64,000 nucleotides of DNA from Anniella stebbinsi (GCA_029215795.1 JARDYH010000007.1:91961263-92025262); one strand, 5' to 3'; shown: positions 28,512 to 43,100, counted from the stretch's first letter. Notes: generated by a model not told the origin, from the letters alone. Program-made: numbers and translations.

Positions 28512-31500
28512 ACCCAATAGCCAAAGCTTTCTGGGCAGTATATGCAGTATGGATGCACTTTTGTCTAATGTATGCAGTTTTTGCAGGCAATTCCCCCTAA
28601 TATTCACACAATATATTTACACAAATATACACATTTTTGAGTGTACTTCCCCAAGTCAAAATTTTGTATTTGGAAGAGCTGCATCACAACGTTGGGTAGA
28701 GAACTGCATTGCAAAATTGAGAAAAGTACAAATGGTGGAGGAAAACGGCCTCGAGTGATGCCACTCCATCTTGTGTTGGGTGACCCTATGGAAAGGAGGA
28801 CAGGGCTCCTGTATCTTTAACAGTTGTATTGAACAGGGAATTTCAGCAAGTGTCATTTGTATGCATGCAGCACCTGGTGAAATCCCCTCTTCATCACAAC
28901 AGTTAAAGCTGCAGGAGCTATACTAGAGTGACCAGATACAAAGAGGGTACGGCTCTTGCAGCTTTTAACTGTTGTGATGAAGAGGGAATTTCACCAGGTG
29001 CTGCAGGCACGCAAATGGCACCTACTGAAATTCCCTTTTCTATACAACTGTTAAAGATACAAGAGCCCTGTCTTCCTTCCCATAGGGTCACCCTAACCTT
29101 GTGCTATACCAATATCCCCCGACTCTCAAAAGAAGAACCCCTTTTGGGTTGAGAACCTTGGGGTGAGAAAACTGGGGTTCGGGATGGTGAAATTTCTTAA
29201 GAGACAGGCAGCAGTTGTTCTCTTTATCTTTTAATTTAGCTTTAATGCTGCAGCGCCTCAGTGGCTGATGACCTTCACTTTCTACTTCCCAGTATGCCCA
29301 TGGGGTAGCAACATCCCAGGGTATTTTGAGGAGAAGGGGCAGAAATGGTGCCCCCCCCGGCACTTTTTCCTCCACAATTCCCCCAAATGACACTACATCC
29401 GAGTCACTTGTGGAAATAGAAAATGGTAAAACTCCACCAATGGTGGGATGTCTGTGGCCTAAAGGGGGAAAAAAAAATTAAAATAAGGAGACGTGCCATG
29501 TCCAATAACGGAAATTTCTCCACCCTCCTTTCCAAAAGGCTCCTGAAAATGCCGCCTCTGAATGAAGCTGATTGGTGGGTGATTCAGAGCAGATAAAAGG
29601 AAGCACTTCATCACACAGCATATAGTTAAACTGATGTAGTGAAATTCTCTCTTCATCACAATGGTTAAAGCTGCAGGAACCCTGCCATCTGTTGTATCTG
29701 GTCCGTCTAGCTATACTTCTGCAGCTTTAACTGTTGTGATGAAGAGGGAATTTCACCAGGTGCTGCATGCATGCAAATGACACCCGCTGAAATTCCCTTT
29801 TCTATGCAACTGTTAAAGACACAGGAGCCCAGTCCTCCTTTCCATAGGGTCACCCATAAAACAGACTGAAGAGCCATCTTCTAAGAAGATGAACGAGAGG
29901 CTGGGCAAACCTCTTTTGAGAAACTAGTCCATAATTTAGATGCTGCTACCAAATATGCCCCTCTCTCTCACCCCACCAGCTTCTTCTCAGCCGACAGGGA
30001 AGGAGAAGGGCCTCGCGGACCGAGTGAACATCTCCAAGAGGGTCAGATAAAAGGAGGTAGCTCCTGAGAGTGCCTGCTCCCCGAGCGGCCTCCTGTAGTG
30101 CCACCTGGTTCTACAATTTGCTCATTTGTCTCTCCTCCCTATCTCTTCCCCCTCCTTGTGTCATCAGGTCTATTAAATTGTAACCCATTATTTTACATTT
30201 CCCCACCACCACCTCTAGTGCATCGGCAGAGAGGTGGCAGTGCAGAAATAAACCCAAGAGGCAACGTTTCCCATCACACCACTGCATCATCATGCCATGA
30301 TACCATGACAGCATTCTCTGCACATGCTCAGGTGTGATGTTAGGAGAAAGAAAGGTAAAAACCATTTAGAAATGTCTTTCACCAGCCACCCTCCAAAACA
30401 CAAATAATATTTTAAAAAGATGAATACGATGAGGTCACATTGGGCCCAGAATCTAGAAGTCAGTCCAACATTTTTGTTCCGGTAGCAACAGCAGCCACTA
30501 ACATCTGTGTTCGCTTCTCCAGACATTAAAGATACATCCAGACCAGGCAGGATTGGGAGATTTGGAAGCCAGGCTGAGCTGGGATCAATTTCATCTGTGG
30601 AATTCTTCCTATGATTGCAACATTGCCCATCAGTGATGACTCATTCTAGGGCTCAATCACCACCAGATATTTATGCCAAGTCCTTCCGCTACAGACTTCC
30701 CCCTGCATCACAAAACAGTCTACCCCAACCAGATGCCCCCCAGATGTGTTGGGGCTGCAACACCCATAATTTCCAGGCAGGCATGGCCAATGGCTGATGG
30801 ACTCCAGTCCCAACACATCTGGGGGGTCAAGCTGGGGAAGGCTGCATCACATGGGGCCTGTTCAGACAACACACAAAGCCACGGTTAGACTGCTATCCCT
30901 TTGGCAACAAATGGTTAGTGAGCATGTCTAAGCTGTAGCCACCATGGCTAGAAATAGTTCACACTAGGGATGTGCACTGACCCCCCGGATCGGATCGGAT
31001 AGCGGATCGGAATCGGACCTGGGGGGTCGGATCGGATCGGATCGGATCGGAGGCTGGTCGGATCGGATCGGACCAGATGTCCGATCCGGATCGGACGCCA
31101 TTTTGAATGCTTTTTCCCATAGCCAAGTATTGTTTTACAAAAACGCCTATAACTTTTTCATTTTTAAAGATAGAAGGATGAAACTTGGGCACATTGTAGA
31201 CTGGTTAGGGGTAGTTATCTGTGAGAAATTTCAGAAAGATTGGTGCATGCATTTTGTGGCAATTAATTTTTTAATAAATACCCAGGAATGCCTATAACTT
31301 TGTCATTTTTAAAGTTACACACATGAAACTTTGCCACATTGTAGGGGGTACCTTGGGACCTATGTGTGTGAAATTTCAGAAACGTAGGTGCTTGTCTTGT
31401 GTGGCAATTAATTTTTAGAAAAATGGGTAGTAGTGGGGTAAATACAGTTACGCCTCCCATTTTTTTATTTTTGAAGATACAAACAGGAAACTTGGGCACA

Positions 31501-34500
31501 TTACAGGTACCACTTGCCTTGATATGTGTGTGAAATTTCAGAAACATTGGAGCTTTCCTTGTGTGGCAATTAATTTTTGAAACAATGAGGAAAGAAACAC
31601 CTATAACTTTGTCATTTTTAAAGTTACACACATGAAACTTTGCCACATTGTAGGTGGTACCTTGGGACCTATGTGTGTGAAATTTCAGAAACATAGGTGC
31701 TTGCCTTGTGTGGCAATTAATTTTTTAATAAATAGGCATTCCTGGGTATTTATTAAAAAATTAATTGCCACACAAGGCAAGCACCTATGTTTCTGAAATT
31801 TCACACACATAGGTCCCAAGGTACCACCTACAATGTGGCAAAGTTTCATGTGTGTAACTTTAAAAATGACAAAGTTATAGGTGTTTCTTTCCTCATTGTT
31901 TCAAAAATTAATTGCCACACAAGGAAAGCTCCAATGTTTCTGAAATTTCACACACATATCAAGGCAAGTGGTACCTGTAATGTGCCCAAGTTTCCTGTTT
32001 GTATCTTCAAAAATAAAAAAATGGGAGGCGTAACTGTATTTACCCCACTACTACCCATTTTTCTAAAAATTAATTGCCACACAAGACAAGCACCTACGTT
32101 TCTGAAATTTCACACACATAGGTCCCAAGGTACCCCCTACAATGTGGCAAAGTTTCATGTGTGTAACTTTAAAAATGACAAAGTTATAGGTGTTTCTTTC
32201 CTCATTGTTTCAAAAATTAATTGCCACACAAGGAAAGCTCCAATGTTTCTGAAATTTCACACACATATCAAGGCAAGTGGTACCTGTAATGTGCCCAAGT
32301 TTCCTGTTTGTATCTTCAAAAATAAAAAAATGGGAGGCGTAACTGTATTTACCCCACTACTACCCATTTTTCTAAAAATTAATTGCCACACAAGACAAGC
32401 ACCTACGTTTCTGAAATTTCACACACATAGGTCCCAAGGTACCCCCTACAATGTGGCAAAGTTTCATGTGTGTAACTTTAAAAATGACAAAGTTATAGGC
32501 ATTCCTGGGTATTTATTAAAAAATTAATTGCCACAAAATGCATGCACCAATCTTTCTGAAATTTCTCACAGATAACTACCCCTAACCAGTCTACAATGTG
32601 CCCAAGTTTCATCCTTCTATCTTTAAAAATGAAAAAGTTATAGGCGTTTTTGTAAAACAATACTTGGCTATGGGAAAAAGCATTCAAAATGGCGTCCGAT
32701 CCGGATCGGACCTCATCGGATCGGATCGGATCGGATCGGAGGTTGTCCGGATCGGATCGGATCGGATTTTCCCGATTTTGGGTCGGATCGGATTCGGATC
32801 GTGGATCGGATCCGATCCGATGCACACCCCTAGTTCACACGACATGCTAAGCCATAATGTTAAGCTCAAAATGCTTAACCACCATGGGTTAGCGTGTCGT
32901 CTGAACAGAGAGGGTGTCAGTGATGCCAAGCAGAGATCAGAATTGGGGCCTTTTGAGTTTTGAGAAACAAAGTTCTATCAAAGGTCTGCAAATCTTATGA
33001 TCCACCAAGCAGGATGCAGCCCATCAGCCCTGAACTGTGGCCTTCTGCCAGGGTAAGGCTATTTCCAAAATTCTCCACATTGGTCCCTCCCACCCCATTA
33101 TGGGTTTTGGAGTCCTGAATTAATGTACTGGGAGTTTTCTATTCTGTTTTTTTGCTCCCTAATGTTGTACAGAGCAATCTGTGTGCACATGTTGTCCCAA
33201 CGTTCAGTTCCTTTGCATCTCACAGCCATAGCAGTGTCATCACAGTGCACATGTGCATTGACGGCAAAACATTTATGTTGATATGAGCATATAGGTGCAT
33301 GCTTGCATCAAGACTCTTTGGGCCACCTTTAAAATGGTTAGGGACACCAGAAGCTGCCTCAGACCATTTGTCCATCTAGCCCAGTACAGTGTGACAGTGG
33401 CTCTCCAGGGTTTGGGGCAGGAGTCTATGGCTCTTTCCACACTGGGGATTTTCCCCGGGGTTGTCCCTGGGTGCTCCAAATGAAACACAGGGACTCCTGG
33501 GGGCAGGGGGGATGGGCACGGGTTTTCCCAGGGATGAAGAAACCCTGGGAAAACCCGATTCTTCAAGCGGTCTCAGGGCCGCAGGAGGTGTGGAAGCCCA
33601 TCCCACCTGGTGCCCGTTTACTCAGGAGTAAGCATGGCACCTGAAACTAGCACAGAGCTGTGTGCGTGCCCAATGGGGGGAAGTAGGTCTGCCATCCCCA
33701 GGATGGCAGGGCACATGCAGGGGGCTTCCTTACCTTCTCCACCATGCTCTGCTCCTTAAGTAAAAAAATGGCGCCCGCAACATGCACAACATCCTGGGAT
33801 ATTGCACTTCTGCTTTGGATGCCCAGAAGCAGGTACATCCGGGATCATCCCCCTCCCTCCCTCTACACCTGTAGGTGTAGAAAGTCCCTTTCACAGCCTT
33901 CTTGGAGATATTGGGGATTGAACCTGGAACTTTCAGCATGAGAAGCATGTGGTTGGCTCCTGAGCTATGGTTGCTCCATAAGTAGGCTGACCATCTGAAA
34001 AGGAGGACAGGGCTCATATAACTTTAACAGTTGTAGAGAAAAGGGAATTTCAGCCGGTGTCATTTGTATGCAATTAGTTCCTGGTGAAATTCCCTCTTCA
34101 TCACAACAGTTAAAGTTGCAGAGCCCTGCCTTCTTTTGTATATGGTCACTCTAGTATAGTGCCTGCACCTTTAACAGTTGTGATGAAGAGGGAATTTCAC
34201 CAGGAACTAATTGCATACAAATGCCACCTGCTGAAATTCCCTTTCCTCTACAACTATTAAAGTTATATGAGCCCTGTCCTCCTTTTCAGATGGTCAGCCT
34301 ACCCATAAGACGCTGCCCTCAAACTGCAGAGTTGAAGGACAGCACACTCTGGCCTCGTCCATCAGCCAGGGGAGAAAGGGCTACTAGGATGCTGTACCCC
34401 CTGCTTCCTAAGCAGTGCCAGCTCCAGGGTTTTGAGGGCCCAGGCAAGATACCCTCCCTGGCCCCTCTCCCTTGTCACCAGCTCCTCCTCCTCCTCCTCC

Positions 34501-37083
34501 TCCTCCTCCTCCTCCTCCTCCTCCTTGCTGCCACTGGCAGAGCACCAGTGAGCAAGTAGACTGTGGTGTCTACTGTCCTTTCTTCTCACCACCACTGTTG
34601 TCTGGGCCAGAGTGAGGCTGCCTCTACACCAGACGTTTAAAGCTCTTTGAAGTCTCATTAAATTTTTTACCTCTACAACAGTGGAGCGTAAATCAGGAGT
34701 TGAGGCGCTTTTTCTCTCCGATTATGTGCATTATCGAATGTGCATTAAAAGCGAGTTTTATTTTGCTGCAGCTGTTAAAGCGCATTTTGACTATGTGAAC
34801 AAGCGATTCTCCACATTAACTACTTGTAAAGCGCATTTCAAACAACCGGTAAGGCTACCAGTTGTGCGCTCAATTACCTCCTGCATACAAGCATTTACGA
34901 TAAAGCGCTTCTGCGAATATGCGCATAATTGGCTAACCAGGCATCAAACGGAATCCATCTAGAGGGGGTCTGTGAGGCAGGTAAACAAGCAGGTTGCATT
35001 GGTTAAGAAGAGGAGCAAGTCCAGGGGGCTTTTGTCAGAGGACCCTACAGCAAATGCCCAACCATGTCTACACTTGATGCTGCCCCTGTTCCCAAGTGGA
35101 ACATCACCGCCAGGGAGAGAACTACCTACTCCCCTATATCAATCAGAGAAGGAGCAGCTGCACGGAGCTTGCTTTGCCCTTCCCTGCCGGAAAGGAGTAC
35201 CTGAATGAACTTTGTAGCGGAAAGCTAGCATTTGTTTCCTTCCCCCTCCCAATCTCCTTTCCTTCTGTGTCACGTCTTTTAGACAGTAACCCTGAGCAGG
35301 GACTGTAGAATCATAGAATCATAAGGCCACCGAGTCCAACCCCCTACTCAATGCAGGAATCCACCTTAAAGCACCCCTGACAGATGGCTGACCAGCTACC
35401 TCTTAAATGCCTCTAATGTGGGAGAGCCCACCACCTCCCTGGGTAATTGGTTCCATTATCATACTGCTCTAACAGTCAGGAAGTTTTTCCTGCTGTCCAG
35501 CCTGAATGTGGCTTCCTGTAACTTGAGCCCATTATTCCGTGTCCTGAACTCTGGGATGATCGAGAAGAGATTCTGGCCCTCCTTTGTATTATTATAAATC
35601 TTTGCAAACTGTTCTGGGAGCCCTTTTGTTGTTGTTATTGGTAGAAGGGCAGGGTAAAAAAAATGCTTCAAATAAATAAATAAAATGAAAGTAAACTTGA
35701 TGTGATCAAGCATATAGTCCTATCAGGGCTCTGTTGTGCGTTTTTTCACCAATGCACAGGGATGCAGTAGCACAAAAATAGTAAACAAACATCACACAGA
35801 AATTATCTTCATGCAATCATATAGGCAACCCGTTCCATGACTCCTTTTTTCCCCGTGTCTGATTCAAAGATGGAGAAAGTTGCACATGAACTGAAAGCTG
35901 GGACAAGCCTGCATGTGCTCCCAATTTCTGGGATTAATTTTAGACATTCTCTGTCTAAGGCTGGATCTACACTGCTGCTTTATGATGGTATTGGAGTGCA
36001 CTGATAACTGTTGGGGCCTATAATACATCTACATCAGCAGAATATAACACTATGAAATTGGTATGAATACAGTATATGGAATGTGTCATGGGCCCCAACA
36101 GTTGTCAGTGCACTTCAATACCACTATACAGCAATAGTGTAGGTCCTGCCTTTATATATTGCTTTAATTCCACTTTCATGGTGCTATATCCTGCTTGCTG
36201 TAGATCTGGCCCTAGTTAAATAAGAATGCAAGATGAGCGGACGGCCAGGCAGAGCAAAACAGAAGAATCATAAAAGCATGGAACAGGGGAAATCTTATTC
36301 TCCTCAGCCAGGGGCTTGATGAGAATCCTTCTGTTTTTTACCCTGCTTAGGGCTGCAAGAACTGCCAAGCACCTGCCTGGCCAACATACAGGCTGGTGGG
36401 CTAGGTTTGGCTTGGCCAGATCTAAATGATAGACAATGTCCCCCCTTCCGCCCTCTTAATGAATCGCAGGCTGCACAGCTTGCGACCCATCACACTGAAG
36501 GCAGCCTAAGATTATCCAGCGTGGAGGCTCAGCAAAGCACCCGTTTTTGCAGTGCGGCTGGGACTGCAAAGAAAGGCTTGCGTGTGCATCACGCCCCTTG
36601 CCTAGGATGACCATAGGAAAAGGAGGACAGGGTTCCTGTATCTTTAAGAGTTGTGTAGAAAAGGGAATTTCAGCAGGTGTCCTTGGTATGCATGCAGCGT
36701 CTGGTGAAATTCCCTCCATCACAATAGTTAAAGCTGCAGGGGCCCTGCCCTCTTTTGTATCTGGTCAAGAGGGCAGGGCTCCTGCAGCTTTAACTGTTGT
36801 GATGAAGAGGGAATTTCACCAGGTGCTGCATGCATACAAATGGCACCTGCTAAAATTCCCTTTTCAATACAACTGTTAAAGATACATGAGCCATGTCCGA
36901 TGTTCCGTATGGTCACCCTTACCCTTGCCGGCATAACAGCAGAACTGAAATCTCTCTCTTTTTTCAACTTTGAATGATTAGCAGACAAGGCCAGTGTCGC
37001 ACTTTGCTCGCCCATGATCGCCACCCGCCAACCCTTTGCCCAGCTTGGAAAACAGCATCAAGCTCTTTCCATTTTTGAATTGC

Positions 37084-37118
<35 letters not shown>

Positions 37119-40100
37119 CTTCTGATAAGCCTCCCACAGTCTGCAGCAAAAGGCAGCCCCTGGCGATGGCCAACAATAAGGCTTTTTCAAAGTTATCACT
37201 CTGCAGATGGTTTCCTCATCAGTCTCCGTGTGGGGGTGGAGAGTTTTTCCCTCTCCCTCCATCTCAGGCTCCTCTACTCAGTTAAGAAACGAGACCTGAA
37301 GAAATACTTCTTGGCCACTGCTCCACCTCTGGCATAGCCACTGCTCCGGATGCAAGCTGATCCCGTCGTCGTCTTCTTGGAGGCTCCCTCCGGGTCATCC
37401 GTCTTTCATTTGCTCCCCCTCTCTGTTTCCTGGGGTCATGCCTGGCTCATGAATCACCCCAGCAGAGCAAGAACCAACAGAAGGAGAGCATAGCTGGCTC
37501 CCTGTGGCTAGCCAAGTGGTTAAACAAACACACCTATTCCCAATAGCTCCGGCGCCTATCCATCCATTAAATAAACTGTTTAAAGACGATCAATGAAAAA
37601 AGGCATGGAAAGGGAAACTCAAAGGAGGTATTTTGGCACTGACAAATGCAAAAAGGAAAGAAAAATACATCTCTCTACTTCATCATTTGAAATCCCTCCA
37701 CCTTCTCATTTCAAATCTGTTCTTATTATGACAGGGCTTAGTTTGAGCAATGGACCAGCAAGGGCTTTGGCCTGGCACCTCTTCCCTGCCTCAGGCCCCA
37801 TACGATGAGCTGAAAGTCAGACATGGACTTGAGGAGTAGTTACATTTAGCAATCCACTGTTTTCTCAGACTTGCTCCTCTCCATTTACAAGATGGCAATA
37901 ATAAAAGTGACCAACCGTACAATGTGTTTGGAATATGCATCGTAGATCAGTAAAAGAAATGAAATTATAAAATGCTCCTTTGGGCATATACCTAGGGGCT
38001 GATCTTGTTGATGGTGCATTGACACCACAAGCCCTCTAACCCCTGCGTTCATGCTCCTGTGGGGTTGTCCCCACACGAAGGAGTGAGTGTGGGGCTTTAC
38101 GTGCGAGGATGAGCACCGGGGCACCCGCATCTCCTCGTGTTCCTGTTTTTTGTTTATACATTTTTTTGGCTTCTCCCCACACTTGCTGGCCCACCCCTCC
38201 TCCCCAGTCTGGGCAGATGGCAACCAATCAGGGTTCGACATCTGCCCAGACACGTCTCTGAAGCAGCTCCGGAGCAAGGCGGCAGATGGCAAATGCCGGC
38301 GTTGTCTCATTCCAAGAGAAAAAAGGTGGGCTAAGTCCCCAACATTTTAAATTAAGAGCTTCAGGGGAAAGCCCTGGGATGGCTCCACAATGGCTGCTGC
38401 GTCATATAAATGACCTAGCACCACTGCAGATCCACCCCTGGGCTTTACCCTCATCAAGACAGGGCCCTAGACTTAATAGAGGATTTTCAAGTGGAAAGCA
38501 TGACCCTCCAGGATTCCTCAAGCATGGCACCTTTCATTTTTTAAATTGATGCTCAGAGAACATTAGTTATTGAGTGGATTAGAAATGTAATAAATACATA
38601 ATAAATAAATAAATACATGTTTTAATATTTTAGCAGATAAAGATGAATATGTAATATATAGGATCACTCCACTCACTAAAGTTCCTTAGACTCTTAGAAC
38701 TAAGATGATGAGGGAGATGCCAGTCCCTTGTTCTGAAGATCTTTGGTTGATGGAATCAAACGTGTTGATTAAATGGCCTTTCATTTTAGAAAAAAGTTAA
38801 ACACTGCAGCATGCCAAGCTATTGCTCCAGGTTCTCCAGCACTTTCCCTAAATTAGGAATCAGCAACTAGTGGCTTCTTGGCCAAACTTGCCTCCCTGCA
38901 TCTTTAACTGTTGTGATGAAGAAGGAATTTCACCAGGAACTAATTGCATACAAATGACACTGGCTGAAATTCCCTTTTCTCTACAACTGTTAAGGTTACA
39001 TGAGCCCTGACCTAGATTTTATCTGGTCACCCTACTCCCAGGCATTTCATGATATATTATGAGGCATTTATGTCTGCTGTTTTAGAACAGGTCTATTAGC
39101 AAAAAATATGGTTTATTTAAATTGTTTTTTTAGTTGTTTACATTGTTTTAATTTTTCTATGTTAAAAATGATAGAATGTTTTTATAATGTTGTATTTTGT
39201 ATTTTTATTAATTGTTGTAAACGGCCTGGAGAACTTCAGCTAAGGCCTCATCTACAAGGATTTGGCTTTGCGCCTGGTTAGCCGATTATGCGCATATTCG
39301 CAGATGCGCTTTATTGTAAATGCTTGTATGCAGGAGGTAATTGAGCACTCAGCTGGTGACTTTACTGGTTGTTTCAAATGTGCTTTACAAGTAGTTAATG
39401 CGGATAATCGCTTGTTCACATAGTCAAAATGCGCTTTAATGGCTGGAGAAAATAAAACTCGCTATTTAACGCGCATTCGATAATGCGCATAATCAGAGAG
39501 AAAACGCGCCTCTACACCCGATTTGCGCTCCGTTCTTGTAGAGGTAATTTTTTTAATGCGCCTTGAAAGAGCTTTAAATGCCTCTTGTAGAGGCAGCCTG
39601 GGTGGTGGTATAGAAATGAAATGAAATGAAATGAATAAATAAATAAATAAACCTTCTGATAAAAGAGGATGAGGTGTTGTGAGAGACCTCCTTCTGAGTA
39701 AAAATTTATGGGAAATTCATTTTGATTTGTTGTAACCAGAATTTGCACCGTTTGCAACTCTGAAAACGAATGGCAATGTATTTCTCAGGAAAAGCCCGCA
39801 CATTGACATTCCCAAGCCTGCGGTCGCATTGGAAATGCATACTTCAGAAAAAATGTGTACTTTAAAGATACACATTTTTTAAAAAATGCACATTTTTACA
39901 CTTTAGTCAATGGGTGGGCATGCAAAGTATTAATTTATGTGTCCAAATTTTTAACAAGTGTGTGCACTTTTTTAAAAAAAGTACCCAAATGCACACTTTT
40001 ACCATTTGAACGAAAAGAAAAACAAATTACAATTGGAAACGGGAGCAAGGCGGTCCAGGCTTTGGGGCGGGGCTTGCAGAAACTTTGGGAGCAAATCAAT

Positions 40101-43100
40101 GGTCATGCTGCCTGGGAACTCTGGGAGCTTCAGTTCAATACATCTAGAGGGCGGGGAAAGCTGGGATAGATGCACAACTAGGCTGACCTGGTATAAAGTC
40201 CAGTTCCCACGATTCTGTCCGGCTATTCAAGGCTAATCTACACCTGCAGCCCTTCCACTATGGAAGAGGGATGCTTCTGAACGTTCCCCGCTTCCGTAAT
40301 CGGCACTCACGGGGCGCACGTGTTTGATCTGTACCACAATTGCAGGAGCGCCATTGCGAGAGCACATATTCCCTTTTAGGGTGCTTCAACATGTGTATCA
40401 TTAGAAGTGGGTGGGGCTAGGCAGATGGCTACGGGGCAAAGGTTTTTTTTTTTACTCCTGAGGAATGTGCAGGAGCGCAGCCATACATGAGGGGGGGGGA
40501 TAGGAACTCCGTTGAATATGCACTCCTGCACAGAGTATAGTTGTGTGTTCTGGGGGATGTCAACATTCACGCCGAGGGCACTTTATCTGGGGCAGCTCAG
40601 GATTTCATGGTCTCCATGACAACCATGGGACTGTCCCAACATGCCATCGGCCCAACGCATGTAGCAGGGCATACTCTAGACATGGAGATGTGTGATTTGA
40701 AAGTGGGGGATTTTACATCAACCCCTCTGTCATGGTCAGATCACCACCTGCTGAGGTTCAGACTTACAGTGGCTTTTCCCCTCTGCAAGGGTGGGGGACC
40801 CATTACGTTGGTCCGCCCCCGGAGGCTAATGGATCCAGATGGTTTCCAGAGGGCTCTGGGGAGTTTTCCGGCTGATAGGGCTGGCTCTCCTGTCGAAACC
40901 CTGGTTGACACGATTGCTCCTGAGCGCCCTCTCCTGTGTAGAGCTCGTACGGCTCCGTGGTATACCCCGGAGTTGAGAGTGATGAAACAAAACAGGAGAC
41001 GGCTTGAGGGCAGATGGAGGCGAACTCCTGATGGATGCAATCAAACACTAGTAAGTGCCTATGGCAAGCTGTATTCAGGGGCAGTGAGGGCAACAAAAAA
41101 ACAATAGTTTGCTGCCACTATTCAATCATCAACCTGCCGCCCAGCGGAGCTTTTCAGAGTTGTCCGGGGGCTTTTACATGCTGGCCCCAAGGACATGGTA
41201 GAACTATCTAAGGCCCGCTGTAATACATTTGCTGGGCACTTCCAGAAAAAAATCTTTGGCATCCGTCAGGACTTAGACTCCAGTGTTATAGCAGATGAAT
41301 CTAGTGAGGTATCCAGAGCACAGGCTTGTCCTGTTTTCTTGGATGAGTTTCAGTTGGTGCAGCTCGAGGATGTTGACAAGGTGCTTGGACAGGTTCATGC
41401 AACCACTTCCATATTGGATCCTTGCCCCTCTTGGCTAATAAAAGCTAGCAGGGATGGGCCAGGGAAGTGATTAATTAGGCTGACCATCTGAAAAGGAGGA
41501 CAGGGCTCATATAACTTTAACAGTTGTAGATAAAAGGGAATTTCAGCCGGTGCCATTTGTATGCAATTAGTTCCTGGTGATATTCCCTCTTCATCACAAC
41601 AGTTAAAGTTGCAGAGCCCTGCCCTCTTTTGTATATGGTCACTCTAGTATAGTGCCTGCAACTTTAACAGTTGTGATGAAGAGGGAAATTCACCAGGAAC
41701 TAATTGCATACAAATGGCACTGGCTGAAATTCCCTTTTCTCTACAACTGTTAAAGTTATATGAGCCCTGTCCTCCTTTTCAGATGGTCAGTCTAGATTAA
41801 TGCCTCTTTGCAAGAGGGAGTGGTCCCAGGCCTCCTGAAAGAGGCGGCAGTGAGACCACTCCTAAAGAAATCTTCCTTGGACCCTGAAAATCTGAATAAC
41901 TACAGGCCAGTAGCAAATGTTCATTCCTGGGCAAGGTCCTGGAGCGGGTGGTTGCGAGCCAGCTCCAGGCACTCTTGGATGAGACCAATTATCTGGATCC
42001 ATTTCAGTCGGGTTTCAGGCCTGGTTTTGGTATGGAAACAGCCTTGGTCACCCTGTATGATGACCTATGTCGGGAGAAAGACAGGGGGAGTGTGACTCTG
42101 TTGATTCTCCTTGATCTCTCAGCGGCTTTCGATACCATCGACCATGGTATCCTTCTTGGACGACTGGCTGAGTTGGGAGTGGGAGGCACTGCATTGCAGT
42201 GGTTCCGCTCCTATTTGGTGGGTCGGCTCCAGAAGGTGGTGCTTGGGGAACATTGTTCGGCCCCGTGGATTCTCCAGTATGGGGTTCCGCAGGGGTCAGT
42301 CTTGTCCCCCATGCTGTTCAACATCTACATGAAACCGTTGAGTGCAGTCATCCGGAGTTTTGGAGTGTGTTGTCATCAGTACGCTGATGACACGCAGCTC
42401 TATTTCTCCTTTTCATCTCCATCAGGTGAGGCTGTGGATGTGCTGAACCAGTGCCTGGCTGCGACAATGGACTGGATGAGGGCTAATAAACTGAAACTCA
42501 ATCCAGACAAGACTTAGACGCTGTTAGTGGGTGGTTCTGCTGACCGGATGGAGGGTCTTCAACCTGTTCTGGATGGGGTTGCACTCCCCTTGAAGGAGCG
42601 GGTTCGTAGCTTGGGGGTTCTCCTAGAACCATCTTTGTCACTTGAGGCACAGGTGGCCTCAGTGGCACAGAGTGCCTTCTACCAACTTCGGTTGGTGGCC
42701 CAGCTACGTCCCTATCTGGACAGGGATAACCTGGCTTCAGTTGTCCATGCTTTGGTAACCTCCAAGTTAGATTACTGCAATGCACTCTACGTGGGGCTGC
42801 CTTTGAAGGCAGTTTGGAAGCTGCAGCTTGTGCAAAATGCAGCAGCCAGATTGATAACTGGGACCAAAAGGTTCGAACATATAAGACCTACTCTGGCCCG
42901 CTTGCATTGGCTGCCTGTATGTTTCCGAGCCTGATTCAAGGTGCTGGTTTTAACCTATAAATCCTTACACGGCTTGGGACCACAATACCTGATGGAACGC
43001 CTTTCCCGACATGAATCTACCCAAACACCACGTTCAACATCTAAGGCCCTCCTCTGAGTGCCTACTCCGAGGGAAGCTCGGAGGTCGGCAACAAGGGAGA

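Noticed and set aside
31787..32527. 246-codon open frame on the plus strand
   Set aside because: It lies wholly inside the arm of a palindromic transposon, repeats itself every 103 codons, and is mirrored on the other strand. No known domain.
37014..37337. Open frame with a polyglutamine run
   Set aside because: The run is a (CAA)n microsatellite in an intron; no flanking protein similarity.
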